Shown piece by piece: positions 56,602 through 64,000 of a stretch of 64,000 bases of DNA. The stretch covers positions 930,001-994,000 of the forward strand of contig NZ_JAOCZP010000001.1 of NCBI RefSeq assembly GCF_025336525.1, given 5' to 3'. Both the position numbers and the translations under genes were made by a program. This stretch comes from Chelativorans salis (GTDB lineage: Bacteria; Pseudomonadota; Alphaproteobacteria; Rhizobiales; Rhizobiaceae). The first letter of the stretch is position 1; the number at the start of each line of letters is the position of its first letter. The notes under the pieces were generated by a model, which worked only from the letters and a program-made list of their open reading frames with translations, searched no databases and was not told the DNA's origin.

Positions 56602-57930
56602 TCAGCCTCCCGTGGTTTCGATAACGAGCTCGTCCTGCCTTGCGCGCAGTTCGGCTATCTTCGAGCCGGGCGCGAGAGCGGCATTCGCGTGGGTGATGAG
56701 CTCGCCCTTGGCGATGGGCGCCGTGACGGAGCCGCCCTGGAGGAGGCCGCAGGGAACGGCGTTGGCGCCGCGCGCCTCCTCGGCCGTCATGATCCAGGCG
56801 CGGTAGCAGTATTCGCCGATGGCATCGAGCGTGTCGCCGGGCTTCAGGTCCTTCTTGGCCACGGCACAGACTTCCGCCACGGGGCGCGACAGCGGCACCA
56901 TGTCGGCCTTGCCATAGAGGACGACCCGGGCGCAGGTGAGCGGCACTTCCAGCGAGGTGAGATGGTAGGGGCGGTGGAAGGTGAAATAGGGACCCTTGCC
57001 CATCTTCAGGTCTTCCATGCGCTCCGATATGCGCGGATGCGACATGTCGGCGACCACGAAGACGCCGGGGGCGACGCCCTTGCCGATGGAATAGTCGACG
57101 ACGCCGATGCGAGAGAGTACGCCGCCATCCTTCTGAGGGATCAGTGTCGAGGAGAGCTCGCCCAGCGTGGCGGCTGGACCGTGCATACCGGGCTTGTCCG
57201 GGACGAGGCCGGTGGCGTTGGCAATCGCGGCCATCTCCACCATCGTCTTGGAGCCGTCGACGAACTCGACCAGCATGCGCGGGTTCATGTTGCGGCGCTC
57301 GGCCTCTTCCCGGTAGGCATCGGGCGTGGCGTCGATGTTGAGCGGGTTATTCTTGCCCTTGCCGGCGGCGACGATGGGGTGGCCCATGGCGGAGACGAAT
57401 TCGATCAACTCCATGCAGGAGGACGGCTCGTCGCCGGCGCCGAGCGAATAGGTGACGCCCAGGCGGTCGGCCTCGCTTTTCAGGTAAGCGCCGATGGTGA
57501 CGTCGGCCTCGACGTTCATCATGACCAGATGCTTGCCGTGCTCCATGGCGCGGAGGCCGATCTCGGCACCGACGGAAGGCACGCCGGTGGCGTCGACCAC
57601 CACGTCGATGAGATCGTTGCCGATGACGAGATCGGCGTCCGCCGTCGCCGCAACCTTGCCCGCCTCCATGGCCTCGCTCATCGCGGAAGCGCTGGAGACC
57701 TCGAGCGCATGGCCCGCTTCCCGATAGGCGATGTCGACGGCCCTGGTTGCGGCCGGCAGGTTCAGTTCGGCGATGGCGCCGATCTCGATGCCCGCCATGT
57801 GGGCGACGCGGGTGACGATGTCGGTGCCCATCTCGCCGGAGCCGACGAGGCCGATGCGGATCGGCCGGCCGGCCTTCTCCCGCTCCGCGAGATCGCGCGC
57901 AAGCCCGATCAGGGCAACGTTCGTGGCCAT
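56602..57930 (-). CDS. Homoserine-dehydrogenase-like reductase with SAF domain (DRL family)
   Basis: A 442-residue protein: Rossmann motif IGLVGSGEMG (26-35), a central homoserine-dehydrogenase-like part (DATGVPSVGAEIGLRAMEHGKHLVMMNVEAD), and a C-terminal SAF-like domain (about 355-440, KKDLKPGDTLDAIGEYCYRAW). The family includes DRL, the DXR-like 1-deoxy-xylulose-5-phosphate reductoisomerase of Brucella; other members have unknown roles. Heading an E1-E2 operon suggests a catabolic use, for example handling a branched or ketose intermediate that feeds the dehydrogenase complex. GGAGGACT lies before the ATG. Confidence 0.75.
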   Translation of the reverse strand: MATNVALIGLARDLAEREKAGRPIRIGLVGSGEMGTDIVTRVAHMAGIEIGAIAELNLPAATRAVDIAYREAGHALEVSSASAMSEAMEAGKVAATADADLVIGNDLIDVVVDATGVPSVGAEIGLRAMEHGKHLVMMNVEADVTIGAYLKSEADRLGVTYSLGAGDEPSSCMELIEFVSAMGHPIVAAGKGKNNPLNIDATPDAYREEAERRNMNPRMLVEFVDGSKTMVEMAAIANATGLVPDKPGMHGPAATLGELSSTLIPQKDGGVLSRIGVVDYSIGKGVAPGVFVVADMSHPRISERMEDLKMGKGPYFTFHRPYHLTSLEVPLTCARVVLYGKADMVPLSRPVAEVCAVAKKDLKPGDTLDAIGEYCYRAWIMTAEEARGANAVPCGLLQGGSVTAPIAKGELITHANAALAPGSKIAELRARQDELVIETTGG

Positions 57931-57966
57931 TCTGTCAGTCCTCCCGGAAACTGCGTGGTTCCCTCC

Positions 57967-57995
57967 TGACTATGGAACATATGTTTCAATGTCAA
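57967..57995 (-). promoter_or_regulatory. Promoter of the DRL-E1-E2 operon with palindromic operator in the spacer
   Basis: On the minus strand TTGACA (57995-57990) is followed, after exactly 17 bases, by TAGTCA (57972-57967). The spacer is occupied by a 16-base palindrome TGGAACAT-ATGTTTCA with one mismatch, the size and style of IclR/KdgR- or GntR-type operators. A repressor bound there would block the promoter. The regulator gene is not in the window. The -10 is weak. Confidence 0.55.
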
Positions 57996-58117
57996 TACGA
58001 TTGTCCATATTGTAGGTAGATGCACGCTGGCGTCGCTGCGCCCGAAACGGCGGTGGGAGAAGTCGATGCTAGAGGGGGATCCATGGAGATGGATCAGCCG
58101 TCCCTTAGGATTGGCGG

Positions 58118-58284
58118 CGTCCTTCACACCCCTCTGCCCTGCCGGGCATCTCCCCCACGAGGGGGAGATTGGCCGTGGCGGCGACCTTCGCCAATCATCA
58201 GCGTTGCAGAAGAAGCGCCCAAGCGAGCGGTCAGCGCAATCTCCCCTTGTGGGGGAGATGTCCGGCGGGACAGAGGGGGGCGCG
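58118..58284. repeat. Intergenic MITE-like inverted repeat
   Basis: Left arm about 58126-58172 (CCCCTCTGCC...CATCTCCCCCA) is the imperfect reverse complement of the right arm about 58234-58284 (TGGGGGAGATG...GACAGAGGGG). The roughly 160-base element fills much of the 393-base gap between the DRL and apaG genes; no gene is present. It shares the CTCCCCC-AGGGGGAG core with the element inside the E2 gene. Confidence 0.7.
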
Positions 58285-58323
58285 AAGGGGGCGCCTGCAT
58301 ATCCGTCCGCCTGATCGGCGGCG

Positions 58324-58716
58324 TCAGTTGAGCGAAACCCGCTCGCCCGGCAGATCGAGGGAGAAGGCCGGGATATCTACGTCGAAGGTCGCCCCACGCG
58401 CGTTCTGCATCGTATAGCGCCCCGCCATGATGCCGGAAGACGTCGTCAGCGGGCAGGCGGAGGTATATTGATAGCTGTCGCCGGGCTCGAGCTCGGGTTG
58501 CTCGCCTATAACACCTTCGCCCTGCACCTCCTGCACGCGTCCGAGCCCGTCGGTGATGTGCCAGTAGCGCAGAATCAGCTTAACCTTTTCGCGGGAAAAA
58601 TTGGCGATCGTGATCTGATAGGCCCAGACATAGCGGCATTCCTCCGGGTCCGATCGCTCGGGAAGGAAGAAGGGCTCGACACACACTTCTATATCGTGGG
58701 TTATCGCTCGGTACAT
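58324..58716 (-). CDS. apaG: ApaG family protein
   Basis: A 130-residue ApaG (fibronectin-like beta sandwich): [55 protein letters not shown] and [16 protein letters not shown] are diagnostic, the last containing the Gly-rich loop. Linked genetically to Co/Mg resistance; molecular role unsettled. The shorter start matches family length; a longer frame adds ten non-homologous residues. Confidence 0.95.
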   Translation of the reverse strand: MYRAITHDIEVCVEPFFLPERSDPEECRYVWAYQITIANFSREKVKLILRYWHITDGLGRVQEVQGEGVIGEQPELEPGDSYQYTSACPLTTSSGIMAGRYTMQNARGATFDVDIPAFSLDLPGERVSLN

Positions 58717-58828
58717 GGTTCCGCCCTGCCGCTCGCTGCCTCGCAAGGCTCTGACGACATTGTGACAGGTGATATGTATCCGGCAAGGCTATAGGTCAAT
58801 TTGGGTAAAGACCGGGCAGGAGAGAAGG

Positions 58829-59434
58829 GTGATAGACGGTTGGGCTAGACGCAGGCTGGAGCCAGTTCTTGCCATGCTGGCGGTAAGGTTGGCGGCAGTA
58901 GGCGTTTCGGCCAACGCCGTGACGGTATCGAGCTTATTTGCCGGCCTCGGCGCCGCAGCGGCCATCGCCAGCGGCCATTTCTGGACTGCGCTTGCGCTCA
59001 TCGTCCTGAGCCGGCTGGGCGACGGGCTGGACGGCGCGGTGGCGCGCATAAGGGGCAGCACGGATTTCGGCGGCTATATCGATATCGTCTTCGATTTCGC
59101 CTATTACGGCGTCATTCCTCTCGGCTTCGTCCTCTACGATCCCGGCGCCAACGGCATGGCCGGTGCGTTCCTGCTCTTTGCCTTTTACGTCAACGGCGCG
59201 AGCTTCCTCGCCTATGCGGTGCTGGCGGAAAAGCGCCGCATGAAGACGCTGGAGCGGGGCGAGAAGTCCTTCTTCTTCACGACCGGGCTGGCGGAAGCCG
59301 GCGAGACGCTGATCGCCTTTGCGCTTGCCTGTTTGTATCCCGGCTGGTTTCCCCTCATCGCCTATGTCTTCGCGGCGGTCACGCTCTATACGGCGGCGGC
59401 GCGTGTGGTGCTGGCGGGGAAGGTGTTTCGGTAA
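58829..59434 (+). CDS. CDP-alcohol phosphatidyltransferase
   Basis: A 201-residue integral membrane enzyme with the CDP-OH motif D-G-L-D-G-A-V-A-R followed by G-Y-I-D-I-V-F-D and several hydrophobic helices. It joins a CDP-diacylglycerol (or similar) to an alcohol in phospholipid synthesis; the alcohol cannot be told from sequence. The GTG has AGGAGA five bases ahead; an upstream in-frame extension lacks support. It is divergent from apaG and convergent with the CorC-like gene (six-base gap). Confidence 0.88.
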   Translation: MIDGWARRRLEPVLAMLAVRLAAVGVSANAVTVSSLFAGLGAAAAIASGHFWTALALIVLSRLGDGLDGAVARIRGSTDFGGYIDIVFDFAYYGVIPLGFVLYDPGANGMAGAFLLFAFYVNGASFLAYAVLAEKRRMKTLERGEKSFFFTTGLAEAGETLIAFALACLYPGWFPLIAYVFAAVTLYTAAARVVLAGKVFR

Positions 59435-59440
59435 AGCGTC

Positions 59441-60493
59441 CTACTTCTCGGCTATCGGCTTGAGGATGCGGCGGCGGCGCTCGGCGGTGCGGCCCTGGAC
59501 GATGCGGACGCGCTTGACGCGGCGCGGATCGGCATCGAGCACGTGGAACTCGAAGCCGGGGATCGCCTGCACCACCTCGCCGCGCGCCGGCACGCGGCCA
59601 AGCGTGTTGAAGATCATGCCGCCGATCGTGTCCACGTCCTCGGCGTGCTCGCCGGCGCCGAAGCCGTCGCCGATGGCCTTGGTCACGTCATCGATCTCGG
59701 CGCGCGCGTCGACGACGAAGATGCCGTCGCCCGTCTGCTCGATCATCGGCTCGTCTTCGTCGTGTTCGTCCTCGATGTCGCCGATGACCATCTCGACGAT
59801 GTCCTCCAGCGAGACGAGACCGTCGGTGCCGCCATATTCGTCGATGACGAGCGCCATCTGCGTGCGGCTGGCCTGCATGCGCGCCATAAGGTCGGAGGCG
59901 AGCATGGACGGCGGCACGAAAAGCAGCGGCCGCATGATGCTGAGCTCCTCGATGGTGCGGCCGAGATCGACATTGGCGAGGTCGAGCGGCTGGGCCGCGC
60001 TCTTGCGGCCGCCGCGCCCCTTCTTCTGGCGGGAGGTGCGGATGAGATGGGCCACCACGTCGCGGATATGCACCATGCCGCGTGGGTCATCGAGCGATTC
60101 GGCGTAGACCGGCATGCGCGAATGGGCTCCGCGCTCGAAAATGTTCAAAAGCTCGCCCAGGGTCGTGGAGAGATCGACCGCCTCGATGTCGGCGCGCGGC
60201 ACCATGACATCCTCCACGCGCAACTCGCGCAGGCGCAGGATGTTCTGCAGCATCGCCCGCTCCCCCGCAGAGAAGGGAGCCGTGTCGGCTGTGTGTTCGT
60301 GGAGCACTTCGGCAAGATCGTCGTGCAGGGACGAGCCGTTGCGCACTCCCAGGAAACCCGCGAGCCGTCGAAGAAACGTTGGTCGGGTCTGGGCGCGTCG
60401 AGGCGGTCTACTCGACCCCTCTTCTCCCTCCGCGGGAGTACCGCTTTCGCCGTCCGGCGCGCGCTCGGCGGCGATCATTGATGTATCCGTCAT
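59441..60493 (-). CDS. CBS-domain hemolysin/CorC-family protein
   Basis: A 350-residue soluble CorC/TlyC-type protein: tandem CBS domains (about 90-215; VEDVMVPRADIEAVDL, SRMPVYAESLDDPRGMVHIRD) and a C-terminal CorC/transporter-associated domain (about 265-345). An acidic, Arg-rich N-terminus lacks membrane helices. It lies downstream of ybeY as in many alphaproteobacteria, where it is thought to support Mg/Co efflux. Confidence 0.92.
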   Translation of the reverse strand: MTDTSMIAAERAPDGESGTPAEGEEGSSRPPRRAQTRPTFLRRLAGFLGVRNGSSLHDDLAEVLHEHTADTAPFSAGERAMLQNILRLRELRVEDVMVPRADIEAVDLSTTLGELLNIFERGAHSRMPVYAESLDDPRGMVHIRDVVAHLIRTSRQKKGRGGRKSAAQPLDLANVDLGRTIEELSIMRPLLFVPPSMLASDLMARMQASRTQMALVIDEYGGTDGLVSLEDIVEMVIGDIEDEHDEDEPMIEQTGDGIFVVDARAEIDDVTKAIGDGFGAGEHAEDVDTIGGMIFNTLGRVPARGEVVQAIPGFEFHVLDADPRRVKRVRIVQGRTAERRRRILKPIAEK

Positions 60494-60520
60494 CGTCTTT
60501 CAGTCGTTTCACCTACACAG

Positions 60521-61015
60521 TTATGCATAGGGATCGCCAATGGCAAGGCCCTTCAGGATGCGCCTTTCCAGGCTTTCCATCTCCTCCGCCTCCTGTCCTG
60601 TCTCGTGATCATAGCCCGCGAGATGAAGAAAACCGTGAATGACAAGATGGGTCAAATGATGGTCGAAAGCCTTTCCTTCCGCGTTGGCCTCGCGGACGAT
60701 CGTCTCGCGGGCGAGCGCGATATCCCCCATATGCGGTGGCGTGCTAGGCGGCGCCATGCCGGGCGGAGCGGGGAATGACAGCACGTTGGTCGGCTTGTCC
60801 TTGCCACGGAAGCGAGCGTTCAGGGTGCGGATGTTTTCATCGTCCGTGAAAAGGATGCCGAGCGTCTGGCCGCTGCCGGCACCCGTTGCGGCGGCGGCGG
60901 CTACCACCGCTTCCTTGGCCAGTCGCTGCAACGCCTCCTCCGCCGGCCAGCCATCAGCCTCCACCGCGATGTCGATGGCGATATCGGGGGGCGGCGACGG
61001 CTGTCGGTCAGGCAT
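60521..61015 (-). CDS. ybeY: Endoribonuclease YbeY (rRNA maturation)
   Basis: A 164-residue metal-dependent RNase acting in 16S rRNA 3' maturation and ribosome quality control. The zinc motif [16 protein letters not shown] (H-x3-H-x5-H) is present, with NVLSFP upstream. It overlaps phoH by eight bases, the usual pairing. Confidence 0.96.
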   Translation of the reverse strand: MPDRQPSPPPDIAIDIAVEADGWPAEEALQRLAKEAVVAAAAATGAGSGQTLGILFTDDENIRTLNARFRGKDKPTNVLSFPAPPGMAPPSTPPHMGDIALARETIVREANAEGKAFDHHLTHLVIHGFLHLAGYDHETGQEAEEMESLERRILKGLAIGDPYA

Positions 61016-62047
61016 CTTTCCTGGGCGACGGTGAGCCGCCGGGCATCTTGCTGTCGTAGGCTTCGACGATAGCGGCTACCAGCGGATGGCGCACCACGTC
61101 CTTCTCGTTGAAGCGGACGGTGACGATGCCCTGCACATCCTTCAGCACCTGCAACGCCTCCACGAGGCCCGACTTGGTGTTCGGCGGCAGGTCGATCTGG
61201 CTGGGGTCGCCGGTCACGATCATGCGGCCGTTCTCGCCCAGTCGCGTCAGGAACATCTTCATCTGCATGGGCGTGGTGTTCTGCGCCTCGTCGAGGATCA
61301 CCACGGCGTTGTTGAGCGTGCGCCCGCGCATGAAGGCGAGCGGGGCAATCTCGATCACGTCGGCGGCGAGCGCGCGCTCCACCTTGTCGGCTGGCATCAT
61401 GTCGTAGAGCGCGTCGTAGAGTGGGCGCAGATAGGGGTCGACCTTCTCGCGCATGTCGCCGGGCAGGAAGCCGAGCCGCTCGCCCGCCTCGACCGCCGGC
61501 CGCGACAGGACGATGCGGTCGACCATGCCGCGCTCGAGCAGCATGGCGGCGTAGGCGACGGCCAAAAAAGTCTTTCCGGTGCCCGCGGGCCCGATGCCGA
61601 AGACGAGCTCGGAGCGCTCCAATGCGCGCATGTAGGCGTCCTGGTTGGGCGAACGGGCGTAGACCGTACGCTTGCGCGTGGTGATTTGGGCTGCCGCGAG
61701 CTTTCCCTTGCCTTCCATGGTGGGGAGGCTCAACTGATCATCGGCCGCCTGCGCCAGGCGCACCGCGCCGTCCACCTCGGAAGCCGAAAGCTCCGTGCCG
61801 CCCTGCACGAGGTCATACAGATAATCGAGCGCCCGGCGCGCCTGCTCGGCGGCGATCGGCTCGCCCTTGACGGCAAGCTGGTTACCCTTGGAATGGATGT
61901 CGACGCCCAGCTTCTGCTCGATGCGCGCCAGGTTCTCATCGAACGGGCCGTACAGGACGCCAGCAAGCTTGTTATTGTCGAAGGTCAGCACGATGTGCGC
62001 CATGTCGGACGCCCCGGAGGGCGTATTCTTCAACTGCGTGCCAGCCG

Positions 62048-62051
<4 letters not shown>
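61008..62051 (-). CDS. PhoH-family ATPase
   Basis: A 347-residue PhoH-like protein with an N-terminal KH-like segment and an ATPase domain: Walker [14 protein letters not shown], Walker [12 protein letters not shown], and [17 protein letters not shown] seven bases before a TTG that overlaps the miaB stop supports this start; an ATG 48 bases later lacks a ribosome-binding site. PhoH works with YbeY in RNA metabolism, as the gene order suggests. Confidence 0.93.
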
Positions 62052-63511
<1,460 letters not shown>

Positions 63512-63575
63512 GCCGGTTACCTAGCGTCTTTGGAGGTCAAAAAACAGACGGTTTTTGTAGGCCGCCGCGTTCACT

Positions 63576-64000
63576 TTACGCCTCGCGCCGGCGCAGCGCC
63601 GCCACGAACATCCGCCGCACTTCGTTTTCGGCGGCGCGGGCCACCGACTTGCGGTCCGATTCCGCGCAAAACGGGATCGGCTCGCCGAAGCGCACCTCGA
63701 CATCGATCACGCCTGCGCCGAGCATGGTCCTTAGATGCGGGATGAGCGCAGTATCGCCGATCCAGGCGATGTCTCCCCGCTCGCGCTGGTCGAGAGGCAG
63801 GCCATTTTTGCGCATATAGGCGATGGCTGCCGGCTGCACCAAGACGCGCTCTGCCTTGAGCGCACCGAGCGCGAGCTGCGCGGCGCCGAAGAGCGTGGAC
63901 TTGAAGGGCAGAACGCGGCTTCCGCCCCCGGTCGTGCCCTCGGCGAACAGCACCATCGGGTCGCCGTCCGCTAGACGCGCGGCGATCTCGCGCATCTGCC
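63576..64000 (-). CDS. plsC: 1-acyl-sn-glycerol-3-phosphate acyltransferase, C-terminal part (runs off right edge)
   Basis: About 141 residues ending the gene; the 5' end lies beyond the window. FAEGTTGGGSRVLPFKSTLFG matches acyltransferase motif III of PlsC-like enzymes, followed by VLVQPAAIAY (motif IV). The HX4D catalytic motif is outside. It lies 64 bases upstream of miaB, the common rhizobial order. It acylates lysophosphatidate, or it could be the ornithine-lipid acyltransferase OlsA, which looks alike in this part. Confidence 0.85.
   Translation of the reverse strand, partial: QMREIAARLADGDPMVLFAEGTTGGGSRVLPFKSTLFGAAQLALGALKAERVLVQPAAIAYMRKNGLPLDQRERGDIAWIGDTALIPHLRTMLGAGVIDVEVRFGEPIPFCAESDRKSVARAAENEVRRMFVAALRRREA

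Overview
The window reads as a high-GC, densely packed chromosome or megaplasmid segment of an alphaproteobacterium of the Hyphomicrobiales (rhizobial side, Phyllobacteriaceae-like). The grounds are: red-type form I RuBisCO with CbbX, the order cbbF-P-T-A-L-S-X divergent from cbbR, a choline-sulfate locus of the rhizobial type, the plsC-miaB-phoH-ybeY-corC order at the right edge, and short inverted intergenic repeats of the kind common in this order. No tRNA, rRNA, CRISPR array, insertion sequence or phage gene was recognised.

Left part (1-6.4 kb): the end of a glutamine-synthetase-like ligase is followed by an aldehyde dehydrogenase and an iron-type alcohol dehydrogenase, probably for a gamma-glutamylated amino alcohol. 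Facing it are the choline ABC binding protein (ChoX), choline sulfatase (BetC) and their LysR-type regulator.

Middle part (6.4-27.9 kb): a lanthanide-type methanol/alcohol oxidation region. It has an SsuABC-like ABC transporter, the quinoprotein XoxF with the Asp-x-Asp lanthanide signature, its cytochrome XoxG, and a XoxJ-like binding protein fused to a rhodanese-like domain. There follow a 65-residue Cys protein, a metallo-beta-lactamase-fold protein, a SoxYZ-like carrier, an ABC-2 exporter with its own binding protein and beta-propeller, three small exported proteins and a cytochrome c. FlhA and FghA (glutathione-linked formaldehyde oxidation) sit inside it. The region ends with a FIST-domain sensor, a hybrid histidine kinase and a LuxR-type response regulator, an arrangement resembling the ethanol-oxidation regulators of Pseudomonas.

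Calvin cycle (28.1-37.7 kb): cbbF-cbbP-cbbT-(half-length PGK-like gene)-cbbA-cbbL-cbbS-cbbX with divergent cbbR. Together with XoxF/FlhA/FghA this suggests oxidation of methanol to formate and CO2 with refixation by RuBisCO. Formate dehydrogenase and PQQ biosynthesis are not in the window.

Right part (37.7-64 kb): a GFA-family protein, a repeat-rich gap with a gene remnant, a DUF4139 protein, an SDR plus rhamnose/fucose mutarotase pair, then an unusual catabolic locus. In that locus a ROK regulator and an 801-residue PIG-L deacetylase are divergent from a CUT1 sugar ABC transporter, an argininosuccinate-lyase-family enzyme and a PfkB kinase. Next come an acetoin/pyruvate-dehydrogenase-like E1a-E1b-E2 operon led by a DRL-type reductase, then housekeeping genes (apaG, a CDP-alcohol phosphatidyltransferase, corC-like, ybeY, phoH, miaB, plsC).

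The points most worth following up are the ABC/PIG-L/lyase/kinase locus, the PGK half-protein inside the cbb operon, the XoxJ-rhodanese fusion with its SoxYZ-like neighbour, and a repeat element read in frame within the E2 linker.
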